Assembly: GCF_000237925.1 (NCBI RefSeq)
Contig: NC_031496.1
Span: 21,273,038 to 21,337,037, forward strand
Source of the DNA: Schistosoma mansoni
Lineage: Eukaryota; Platyhelminthes; Trematoda; Strigeidida; Schistosomatidae
DNA: 64,000 nt
Direction: 5' to 3'
Part shown: one piece after another, positions 1 to 11,800 of the stretch
Numbering within the stretch: position 1 is the stretch's first letter
Layout: every line of letters starts with the position of its first letter
The notes under the pieces: generated by a model
The model's input: the letters and a program-made list of their open reading frames with translations, nothing else
Databases searched by the model: none
Told to the model about the DNA's origin: nothing
Program-made: the position numbers and the translations under genes

Positions 1-110
1 AATAATTAACAAGATCTAAATATGACTCATAATATGTAGGTGTATTGGCTTGGCCAGAAGTTACAATAAAGTATATGGGCTTAACATATAAACGGATACT
101 ACAAACACTT
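1..110. repeat. Dispersed repeat A, copy 1
   Basis: This stretch is recognisably related to 47155-47270 and 10540-10650. The shared blocks read roughly aattggcctgtccagaagct, then an AATAAG-type run, then ttaacata and a cgacactac-like end. The copies differ by roughly a quarter of positions by eye. It could be a terminal repeat of an LTR element or a LINE end; the family is not identified. Confidence 0.5.
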
Positions 111-1400
111 ACAGAGCTATTGATTTTGGGTATTTATTTACAGCTACAACCCCTTAAGTTAGTGTTGTGACTAAGCGTAAGTAGATGTTTAAGGGAATGT
201 CCAGAAGTGTTAAGGATACTGTAAGCTATTAGAAGGTCACCTCTTAATGGAGACGAATAAAACTGTTGAAGATTATGTGGAATGTTCCACCATCAAACTG
301 GCCAAAAATGCTCTTCAATGTTACCAGTGCAAGGTTTGCTCGAAAGTCGTTTGATAGCTAATATGATGAAAAGCATTTCTGACAACAAAAACAGGTTGTT
401 GCGATCATCAGGAGTGTTTGTGGAGCATAAGTTGACAAAATTGCTCAAAACATTATCATGGAAACCGAAGATAAAACAAAAGCATATGAATCAATGTCAA
501 ATCTGATTTAAAATACTGGGATAAACACTACGCAGTACAATATAGAAATACGCTTTGTTCATACCTCAATAAATACCAGTTAACAGCTGAATGACCTAAT
601 AGGGCTTCTATCATCAGTCCATGTAGACAAATTCCTGCATGAGTTTTACTGGAAGAGCGTCGAAATACCGAATAGCGAAAGCAAAAATACTTGTAGATTT
701 TTCAGAAGCCTGAGGCCCTAATCGAATATTAGTCACTTGACACATAGAAATCGAATTTATCTCTCGGCTAACATGAGAAAGTATCCACAACAAGGCGAGT
801 TCAGGCGAAGCGAGAAAACTACTACGTAATTGTGGGTAGTAACCCCCCAGATTCCAGACCAAAAGAGAAAGTTATTAGTAAATTGTGACTCAATTCTTCT
901 GAAAGCACATTCTCATGATGGTATTCAGAACGACAATAAAAGATTCACAATCAAATCATCCAGCTTGATTACTACGACACGTAGTACATCTCAAGCTGAT
1001 CTACGAATGAACTTCAGTTTCTCAAAAGCAATATCTTGAGTTGCCATACAATCCATGGAACAATGTGCTGAAAACATGGGAAAGGAAAGCATTGCTCTTA
1101 TGGAGAAAAGTTGAGATAGATTAATATTGAGCAATGATATCTTTTGAGGAACAAGAACAAATGGCGAGCCTCCGTATTCGTATATTTTATTATTGCAAAG
1201 CAAATTAAAAGAAATTGGAGAGAAATATTTGAAATCAAGTGATTTAAACGGTTTTACACCATTGTTGTGTTCGTGATTTTTATACTCGATGACCAAAGAC
1301 AAAGGATTTAAGTAAAGACTGGAGTAAAAATGTTCCTGAATGTATGTATATGTAACTGAATAAACTAGTATATGCAGTAGTAACCAACTCAGTTTAGAGC
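111..1400. other. Unresolved repeat-like stretch
   Basis: No convincing gene is visible. Short open frames on both strands (282-506 plus, 862-614 minus, 1302-991 minus) show no family motif I recognise and no good splice sites. The context, lying between dispersed repeat A and an RTE LINE remnant, suggests old mobile-element debris, but I cannot name it. Confidence 0.3.
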
Positions 1401-1409
1401 CCTTATACA

Positions 1410-3330
1410 GTTTCTCCTGATCTCAAGCTCAAATAAAGGAGGAGGGTTAGACCTGAGATCAGCAACGATATTACGCAGAAGGGGATTTTACTCAACTCTT
1501 ACTTGCAAAAAATTATCTCAATCATCCAAATTTATGTGCATTCAACAAAAAGGTTATAGGCGGCACAATATTCTCGTACAAACACATATACGAAGCTACA
1601 TGGGTATCACCGAATCGCACTACAGAGAATCGAATCAATTATATCTTTTTAACTACAAATTTGAGGTCAATGGAAGATGTGGGAACATAGAGAAGATCTG
1701 TAATAGATCCAGCTCACCACCTGCTTGTTGCCATGATAAAGCTAAGGCTAAAGAGGCAATGGAGAAATGACATTACACAAATTCATTACAGCCCCCTACT
1801 GAGATACAGACAAACTCGGTGAATTAAAAATACTTCACGACAGTAAGTTTCAGGCCTAACAAGTTCGATTAAAAGAAGAGGAAACTCTAATGGCAAATAA
1901 CTGGAAAGAGATAAATAACCCTAGCTTTAATATGTAAGAAAGTTCTGGATCAAAGCAAGCACCATTATAAAATGTGCATTTCTGTCAGAGCCTTGATCAG
2001 GATTTAGAGAAGCAGATATAGGAGCAACTGCACAAATGCTTCATGTTCTATTTAAGTAAGTAATAACAGAGAAAGTCAAAGCACACACCAGATACACAGA
2101 AGCAAGAAAACAAGTGAAGGAGAGTATTAGAGCTGATAAGCGGAAATACATGGAAGGGCTAGCAATGACAGGGAAAACGCTTCACGAGGAAAGAGTATCA
2201 GACAGTTACATGATAAAAACGAAGAAACTGTGACGAAAAGAATGTAAGCTACATCAACCAAGAGCAATAAAGACAAGTCAATCACTGAGATTCATGAAAA
2301 AAAGGAACAAGGTGGGCAGAAAAGTTTGAAGAACTCTTGGATAGTTCCCACCTCACCAGAGGTTAGGATGACCATCAGACAAATCAAAAGCTGTAATGTA
2401 ACAGGACCTGACAATATACCAGCTGGAGCACTGAAGTCAGACATAGAAGCAAATGCAAGTATGCCCCACGTTCTATTCAGGAAGATTTGGGAGGGGGATC
2501 AAGTGCCACTGACAGACTGAAAAGAAGGATACCTCGCCAAGGTACAAAAGAAGGAAGATCGGATCAAATGTGAGAACTACTGTCGATACCAGGAAACGTT
2601 TTCACCAGTGTTACTGAACAAGACTCAGTAGTTGCCAATTTTCGAGATCATCAGACTGTTTTACTTAAGGGTCGGTCGTGCATAGACCAAATCACGACAC
2701 TACGGATCATCGTTGAACAATCAAATAAGTAGATTTAGTCAACATACATCAACCCCCTTGATTAAGAGAGAGCTTAACAGTGTGGATAGGAGAACATTAT
2801 GAAACTTTATCCTTCATTATAGTGTACCGGAAAGGATCGTCATTGTCATACAGATTTCATACGACGGACTACATTGCAAAGTGGTTCATGAAGGACAGCT
2901 GACAGATGCATTCCAAGTGAGTGCCGGAGTCACACAAGGCTGCATACTGTCTTTCTTTGTGGTTCTGTGATAAGTATAAGTATTTGGATTATTGTACGAA
3001 CTAGAAACCCCAGAAATAACGCAATTTAAACCATGAAAAACTGGATGAGCACGAACGTACATATTATGTTTGGAAATTGAAATCCGAAGGAGGATTAGGT
3101 ACAAGGGGAAATGCAAGCTCCTCAAATGCAACACAGAGAGTATCACCCAATCTCATCACATGTAATGGAAAAGCTCTAGAAGAGGTGGAAACTCTCACAT
3201 ACCTGGACAGTATCATCGATGAAATAGGAGGATCGGGTGCAGGCGTAAATGCAAGAATTGGCAAATCAAGGACAGTGTTGCCGGTATTCAATATAGTCCA
3301 TAAACCTCGTATACTGTTCGTCCTGATAAC
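1410..3330 (+). mobile_element. RTE-clade LINE remnant (SR2/Perere-3-like)
   Basis: The left end carries the phrase CTCAAATAAAGGAGGAGGGTT, which I recall from the 5' region of schistosome RTE LINEs. Degraded endonuclease C-terminal sequence follows at about 1570-1770 (SYMGITESHYRESNQ, in place of the usual ATWISPDHTTENQ). Then come the inter-domain region (about 2090-2330, RKQVKESIRADKRKYMEGLA) and reverse-transcriptase blocks: IKSCNVTGPDNIPAGALKSD (2358-2420), RSCIDQITTLRIIVEQS (2672-2725), then VPERIVIV to QLTDAFQV. Near 3045-3070 the frame jumps to the C-terminal block ALEEVETLTYLDSIIDE. The catalytic FADD-type segment and most of the endonuclease are missing, and several stops and frameshifts are present. 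It is a dead copy. Confidence 0.85.
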
Positions 3331-3339
3331 CGTTACTAC

Positions 3340-4540
3340 ATAACGCCTCTAACGGTGTACAAATCGTAAGACGAATATAAAGTGTTAATCACGTTTATTA
3401 TTTTTTGACGCACAGGTCACTAAAACCACAGATGCGCGAAGCAAGAATGAAGAGCTAGTGCCGAAAAGCGAGCGAGCGATTGAGCGTACAAGTCGAATAA
3501 ATAGGATTATAATGTACATGTATATATACATAGGGAAATGAATGAGCAATCGAATCAATGAAGCGACTAACATTAAAGCTAGCAGAATGAATGTGTGCGT
3601 AGGTGGTAGGCAATACTCAAGAATACATATTCATACAAGGTATTCGAATTAATAAGACAGCTGAGCAGAATTCATCTAATGTATTATAACTAATGCACGT
3701 ATTATTTTCATGCTCAGTCAAATATCGTATTCCAAAGTTGGTACGCAGTAATGTATATTTAGTATGTCTGTATTAAATTCCATAACCATACCAATTTTCA
3801 AACGTCAAATTGGTCTGAAGCCACTCGGCATTCTCTGGTAACTTACTTCTACTATGGAGTTTCACAATTTCTACTAATCTCTGAAACACGTGTGGCCTTC
3901 TGTTTTATGCACAACAGCTGTGATGTCATAGCCGAAGTCTATAATCTATCCTCTCAAGAAATCTGGTAGCACTGGTGATCCAACTAACAAATGAGGTATT
4001 CATTCTACGAAATTCAGGTGCTTACATTCCTTTTTTTACATGAAATTATGTACATCAACGCCTTATGTTTCTGCGTACAAATTAGGATTCCACATCACTA
4101 ATTTAGTATTTGCACCATGTAGAGTTGTCGTTTCGGTTTATTCGGCTGCATTTACTTTTATTTAAATGTCAGTTTAATAAACTGAAAGGGGTCACACTCA
4201 GATTCCAGATGATTAACACATGTGAGGAAACGGATTACTGAGTAGTATTTGTTCACACATTATTTTATAGGATTTCATTTAGTCACAAAATCAAAGTTTT
4301 TTTAAATAGTAGATAATGCATTCAATAGAAAATTTAGTATCATTTTTGGTTCAGTCATTCAATGGTGCAAACTACAGATATGTTTGTTTATGATGCTGTT
4401 TGTTGACAGACTTGATTCGATTTAGTTGTATAAAAGTAGTACATTTTTCAGGAATCAAAATTAATGGAGTCATAAGGCGAAAGTAGTTGTCAACATAGTT
4501 GTTGACATAGTTAACATAGTTGTCAAATGCTATTTGATCT
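3340..4540. other. AT-rich spacer, no gene seen
   Basis: There is no supported coding sequence. A stretch at 3370-3640 contains runs such as gcgagcgagcgattgag and could be repeat-derived, but I could not match it firmly to another part of the window. The rest is low-complexity AT-rich DNA with scattered stops in all frames. Confidence 0.4.
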
Positions 4541-4780
4541 TCAATCTTTTGTCAACTTGAAATTAATTGTAATATATATTCTTACCCTACAAAGGAAATT
4601 ATATTTTTTAGATTCTGATCGACTAAAAATGAACTGTAAAAATACCATATAACCCTGTTTATTCAATAGCGTTTGCAAGTCATTTTCGGAATTGTAGTCT
4701 GTCATATTCTCTAAAGCGTTCATCAAACCTAACTGCTTGATTTCCTGACAATAATGAACTTTAAAGAACATCTCTTTCAT
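4541..4780 (-). CDS. Candidate exon of a divergent minus-strand gene
   Basis: An ATG-initiated minus-strand frame begins with MKEMFFKVHYCQEIKQ and has mixed amino-acid composition unlike the AT-driven spurious frames around it. A possible splice donor, ATG followed by gtattttt, lies at about 4645, after the segment DLQTLLNKQGYM. If that is used, only the first 45 or so residues are coding and further exons would lie at lower coordinates; I did not find them. It sits about 0.5 kb from the start of the plus-strand gene at 5302, so a shared promoter region is possible. The protein is not recognised. This is weak support. Confidence 0.2.
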   Translation of the reverse strand: MKEMFFKVHYCQEIKQLGLMNALENMTDYNSENDLQTLLNKQGYMVFLQFIFSRSESKKYNFLCRVRIYITINFKLTKD

Positions 4781-5301
4781 AAGTTATAGAAGAACATTTA
4801 TTTTTCATAATTAAATATTCAATACTTTTTTTGAGTATTATAAGTGGTAGATTACTGATCTCTTCAAGTTCCATTATGAGCACACAACGAACAAAGAATG
4901 ATCATGTTTCAATCTGTATTTGAATACCATGGTCATTTATTATCAATTGATCAAATAATATAAATTCTTGCATAGAATCAATCTAGCTTTGTTATCAATA
5001 TCTTTTTATTCTCTTCCATATTTCTTCATAACGTTCCAATACTCGAACACTTATGTTAACTTAAAAACTACTACATTTCAAATTTGTCCTTTCATAAACA
5101 AATAAATGTTGACTTTGTGCAAACCAATAAAAATCGAGTTGTCAATATAGATGACCTTAATTTGTTTTAAATTATATAGAGAAAAGAATGTGGACAATTT
5201 GATTTTTATAAAATAGAAAAGATAAGCTAGGATATATTATTTGAAACTTATTATATTTATTTTGCATTTGTTCATACTGTATAATTATCATTGATACGTA
5301 T

Positions 5302-5842
5302 ATGTTAGTACCGAAATTGATTGACATTGATGAATCACAAATAAATCATCATAGTAAATTTAAAAAATATAAAAGTGAAAATATTTTCACATTGTTTCAA
5401 TCACCTCACGAAAGAATATTCTCGACGGATTATGATTATTCTCCAAGAAAAAATATGAAAAAGTTTATTCCAAAATATTTACAACAACAACGTGCTTATA
5501 GCTCTAAAAATCGAAATCGACGTCGAACAAGGCGTAAACATTTAAGGAATACTGACTATGACATAAATATAGATAATTATAATGATGATGAAAATGAATA
5601 TAACTATGACGATGAAATTGAAGATGTTGACGATGTTGATCAAAGCAGTGAAAATCTAAGTAAACATAATTATTTCAATAATGAACAGAATTATATTAAG
5701 AAGAGATCTATCATGCCTTCAAATTATTATGCAGATATAAAAAATATTTTAACTTATCAAAATACATCGGATAGTTGTATATTTTATTTAACATTGAATT
5801 CCAATAAATTAATTGGACCATTTATATTTCATCCACATTTGA
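5302..5842 (+). CDS. Gene 1 exon 1 (residues 1-180)
   Basis: This exon opens with MLVPKLIDIDESQ and holds the basic run and the Asp/Asn-rich run. It ends TTG A before gtaagtt (phase 1). It is the longest exon and the best direct evidence of coding, because a 541-nt open frame is unusual in DNA this AT-rich. Confidence 0.75.
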
Positions 5843-8800
5843 GTAAGTTCATATAGTATCATTAATTTAAAAGAAATTACTTCGAGCGTTTATTTGAATT
5901 TCGATTTCATCACGGTTTTAACTATAAGCTTAAGTATAAAATGGATTGACGAACAGATAACAATGAACTATTCAAACCTTTAAAAAAGAAGCTCATTGTT
6001 ATGAAACATGTATATGATGATCACAGTGTTTAAAATTCTAAGCCATTGAATCAAATTATGCCGTATATAAAGTTTGGATTGAATAGCTCGCAATATAACC
6101 TGATAACGTATCAATTTTACTGAATCCCGTTTGTTATCTCTTCAAAAGCACTCAAATCAAAAGATCACAGCCTCTAATTACCATTTCAAGGAATCTATTT
6201 CTTTTAAGCACATTCTACTAATCAGTATATCATCATCCAGGCAAATTATTCTAGTTACTTTCTCATTTTGAAATCGGTTTAGGTATTATCTAAGTAAAAT
6301 TAATTGATTAATTAATTTGTGTTTGGTGATTTATTACCAAGTTTGAAATGACAGACCCTAGACTGTTCCATTCAATAGAAAATCATATATCACACAATAA
6401 CTTTGTATAATCCAATCTAAACCCATCACTTCAAGCTTAACTGTAGTTATTTGAAAAATCGTTCGCATTAAACGCCATCACGTTATCCACTATCCATACT
6501 TGCTTATAAAGCTTGTGACTTAAGGCAATATCGAGACAATCCGCACAGGATGCACATATGCCAACAAGAGATTGATCAATTACAGTCCTAGATAACAATG
6601 GAAAGATACAAGTATACAGCACCAAGTGAATTTGTTAATTATTTTTATCACAAAGTGACATCACCTGATAAAAGAAAAATGGGTAATTATTTCATCATGA
6701 TTTTAAACTCTAAATCAGTACACAGCCATGGTTTCATATGTAATTGAACATAAGACTTTCAGACATGGGAATGAATATTGATATACTTGAATTAATGAGT
6801 CACGAAAACAATAATGAATATTTCTTTGTAAATCATAAATACCCAGTTTTTAGAAGTAATCGTAATGCTCTATAGAATCAATTTTTTTCGTAAGAACAAA
6901 CTTTGACAATAATTCTGATGTATTTTTTGCCAGAGTTTTTCGTTAAACTCTTGAAACTAAACTTTATATTTTCATTACCTAAAACCAACAGAAAGGTGTA
7001 ATTTCTAAGAAAAGATGGATAGTGGCTAGCAGTGGAATCTAGGACGCGCGTTTCGTCTTATTTAGGACTCATCAGCTGAATGTACCTACATCTTTGCTTA
7101 CAATGCTTGTAAATTAAGGCTATATCGAGGCAATACGCACAGTATGCACATATGCCAATTAGAGACGGACCAGTTGCAGTCCTAAACATTAAGGAAAAGA
7201 TTCAAACAAACACTGCTAAATGAATTTAGGTGTAATTTCTGTTCAAAAATGACCGTAAACCTGTCAGTGATCATTATTATTTTGACCTTAAAGCTAAAAG
7301 AGAATTTATGAACAAAACGTCTTCATCAAAATTGCTTTTACAGTTTCATGTTTTAGTCCAACTTTCAATGTTTTTGTACATTCATAAAATTTTATGATTT
7401 TCTTTTAATTTTCTCTATTATTTCTAAATAGATCAGGAACAAGACAAATACACAGATATATTTATGCAAAGCGGAAAAATAAATGCCTTTAATCCTAAAG
7501 GTAAGTACTGGGATATATATATATATATAATATTGAAATGTACTCTTGTTTAAACTACAAGAGTCCTTCCTTTCTACACAAACATATCAGCTTTAAATAA
7601 TATGTAATGATTAATTGATCAGAATAATGATAGTCTGACAAATGCTTCATCTGTGGTAAGATTATTACTTGAATTTCATAGCCTTTGGTATTTGAATAGT
7701 CACAATTTTGACAGACGTTATTATTTGTCATAAATATAAATGAATCTGATAAGGGTATTTATATATTTATTTATATACAATCTTTCCTAAATGTCACGAA
7801 TCACATGATACGGGTTTATGTAACTTATCGAGACGAAACGAACCGATTAACGGAAGATCGTTTACACTAAAAAATGACATCAGCTTAAGAATGACCAAAA
7901 AACTAGGGAACCTTGGGAACTTGATTTGTTCTAATGTGGAACCTTCAGTTATGCTTACACTTGAGATTATATTGTATAACATATAATTCTGAATAATTTA
8001 GAGGAGAAAGTTTAAATCAATGCAATATTAGATACAACAGTTTGTATAAGTATTAAAACATATTATGTCACAGATGATTCGAATCGATTAACTATATTTT
8101 ATTATTATCATTATCATTAATGGCTTTATTCAGTATTATACTTTTTGTAACAATATAGAATTGTCAGCGCTAAGTATTTTAACAAGTCTTTTTCACATAA
8201 TATATAGAACACTAAAGGTAATAAAACCGATAACTGCATACATATCAACATAAATTAATTAGATAAACTACCTGAAATCAAACGAAGTATTTTTTTAAGG
8301 ATTTAACTCCGTACAATTTTTTTTAGTTAGGAACACGTTTAAGAATACGAGGTGCTGACTAGGTCAGCTATAACGACCTGTTCGTAACACCGTATATTTG
8401 CTAGATAAAGTATTGTAGAACTTTCATATATCTGCTTGAGTGCATGGATTTTAATATATTGACGTCTAGTTCTACCAAAATATATACAAGGAGAAAGATA
8501 TGAATAAAATGGATGGTTCTTATTTAATAAGATAACACCTGTCAGGAGTGTGTAAGACTTTAGATGTCTATCCACAACCATATTAATAATAACCTTAAAA
8601 GATTTCCGACACGCCATGCTAACTGACCTTAGTACTCTCTGTAATTCAGCAAAGTCTTCTCTCAAAAGCTCAAGAGAGAATAGTGGAGGACAGTGAAAAA
8701 TAATAGGTAATAGTGTGGGAGTTAACAACATGTAAGCGTAAGCGTCGAGTAGTCCCGAAAGCATGTAACCTCTTTATATAGTAAATCAGATGGAAAACGT

Positions 8801-11800
8801 TCTTAGATAACAATAAAACATGAGATCAAGAAGGAAAAGAGGATAAAGTTACATCAAGTTAATTGACCTTCGACACTAAGTTTATCAAAGAATATCCATT
8901 AGTACAAGCTTCATGGGATTCCAACAGGGTGTTTAGATGCCGTTCGTGTCTCAGGCTACAGCTAACATTTAGACAGGTTAACTGTGAAACAATTAACAAC
9001 AGATGACTATTCAATGCAAGACAAGAACTCATTCATTCCAAGGGGATGTAAGGGGAAAAATCGGTATACATACAGAGAGATTGTCCATGTATTCAACAAA
9101 AGCGTTTTCTGTGGAATATGGCAGATCATGCAGAAAAAAAGAAGAGAAGAGAGGAAAGGACAGCCCTTTGTGGCACACCCTCATGGGACAGTAGAGACGT
9201 CACATAATTTCCTATAAGCACAGTATACTCATCTCTTCCAGAGAGGTAGGAACATAGCCAGTTGGTTATTCAGCTGTCGGTGTTGACTCTGATTAACTTG
9301 TTAAGTAAAAATTGTCTTGGAATAAGATCAGAGGCAGAAGTATAATCTAATAAAATGCACCGAACATACTTCTTACTCTTTGCTAAGCCAAACATTATAT
9401 TATTATACAGAACAATAGCAGTATCTTACGTCCTTCCTCTCCATTTTTAAGCAAAGTAATACAGATAACTGTGCTCTTTTATGGCTGGTTGAAGTGAGAG
9501 CAGCAATAGTTTTTTCGTCGTTTTGAGAAGAAGTAAAGTTTTTCGTTGTGAATTTAAATTTCTTATTGCCAGATAATTTCTTAGTCATAAGGATTATCTC
9601 TATCTTTCTCCATATTTGTGACATGAGATTAGTTGTAAATGATTCGCTAAAGATGCTCATCAATGGATGACACAGAACGTCATTTGGGCCTGCATCTGAT
9701 CCTCCTAGTTCATCGATGATGCTGTCCAGGTACATGAGAGTTTCCACATCTTCTAGAGTTTTTTCCACTACGTGTGATTAGATTGGTTGATGCTCTCCAT
9801 GTTATATTTGAGGATCTTGCCTTCTCCCTTGTATATGTTGAAGCCTACTGATGCATAGGCTATTGCTACATTGGTTGACTTGAATTGCATTTGATGGTGT
9901 GTATGAGATAGAAGGATAAGGTCCTCTGAGAAGTCCAAATCGTCTAGTTGCATGCAAGCTGTCCATTTTATTCCGTGCTTCCTCTCAAATGTGGAGGTCT
10001 TTATAATCCAGTTAATTACCAAAAAAAGGAGAAACGAGGAGAGGAGGCAACCTTGTCTGACTCTGGTCCCTACTTGAAATGCGTCTTACAGCTGTACTCC
10101 ATGTACCACTTTGCACTGATGATATTCTCCGGTACACCCTGGTGTTGAAGAAGATTCCATAATGTTATTCTATCAACACTGTCAAAGGCTTTCTCATAGT
10201 CAAAGAAGTTGATGTATAGTGACAAGTTCCACTCAATTGATTGCTCAACAATTATCCGTAGTGTTACGATTTGGTCTATGCACAACCAATTCTGTAGGTG
10301 CTGCTTCGATGTTCCGTGGATTCGGTGGAGCTGGCCTATTCAAGAGCTCCTCGAAGTAAACTACTTATATGTTTCTGTGTTCTTGAATCTCAGTGATTGG
10401 CTTGCCTTCTTTGTCTTTGACCGGTCTCTCCGGCTTACTATATTCCCCTGCCAGCTTCTTTGTTGTGTCATTTATTTGTCTAATATTTCTTTCTCTTGCA
10501 GCTTTATCTTCTGTCAGATAAAAAACATTCAGGGTTAATAAGATAATATGCATAAAGGTAAGAGTGTTACTCAAGAAGTGTGAATAAATTGATCTGTTCG
10601 GAAGCTGAAATAAGCTATATGGACTTGACATAGCAACAGACACTACACAGCTACTCTTCAAACTTGTGGATAAAGGAAGTATGACATCGGATGACTGATA
10701 TACAAAAGACTTATTTAAGTCACATTCAGACGGTTATCGCTTCTGCTATGTCTCTCAATTGTAAGCTCTTTAAATAGTTTCCACTTACTTGAAACAGCTT
10801 TTACAAGATAGGAGCTTCTGAGTAAACATTGAGCTCAGACGTCCGCTTTCTAGGTTTATTAGACCATTTAACTTTCGAACTTCAATCGAGTTTTTCTCCT
10901 TTTACATTACTTCTTTTACCCCCCGTAATCGTTTTAGTTTTGAAGATGTAATTCGATTAAAATGGTCTCAGTGATACAACAAATATCAAAACAGAATTAA
11001 AGATAATAAATAATAACATCAACGGTGTTTTTCAACGAGTCATCTGTAAATCATCCGTTGTTATTCGTAGAGAACATGTTTTTTAGATTTTGGATATTTT
11101 CTTTTGTGTAATTCCTGTATTTGACTTTCTTTATCTTACGTAATGGTGAGCTTTTTCCAAGGCAGTCGATTGTGAATTATTCAAGTCTCAGAGAAAACCA
11201 TAACAAACATACTGTTTTTTCTGATAATAGAAATAATATTATATGTATATAATTTCTATTAATAACAATCTATCCGATGTTCAATTTGTCCGAAGTTATA
11301 ATGGCACTTACCCTTTTTTCTAATACTAATTAAATACTCAATGTCATCCATGATCATATTTTGGAAAACTTAACACATGGTTAGGATTAACACACTGTTA
11401 GGAAGCACCTCTCACTTATTAATAACCTATTAGCTAAAATTTTCGGAAATATTGTGGTGTTGTCTTATTTTTGGATCCATTTTGTTCCTTATAAAGTACA
11501 TCCTAAAAATATTTGAATGCAACCCCGACGAACTTTGTTTCAAACTTAGTAGCGTAAGAAACTATAATGGATTTCACTGGTTGTCAGAAATACGGTCATT
11601 AAACGATGATAGAGACAATGAGAAACATCCCTTTGGCAAACATTTCAGATTTTGAAACTCTCCTTTCGTGTTTATTATCATGAAAAATCATACTTTTAAT
11701 AATTTTGATAATGTTCGCTATACTTACTTATTATACATTGACCTAAGCACGATGATTAATTTTGATAGAACTGATTTGATTTCTATCATCTAAGTAAATT

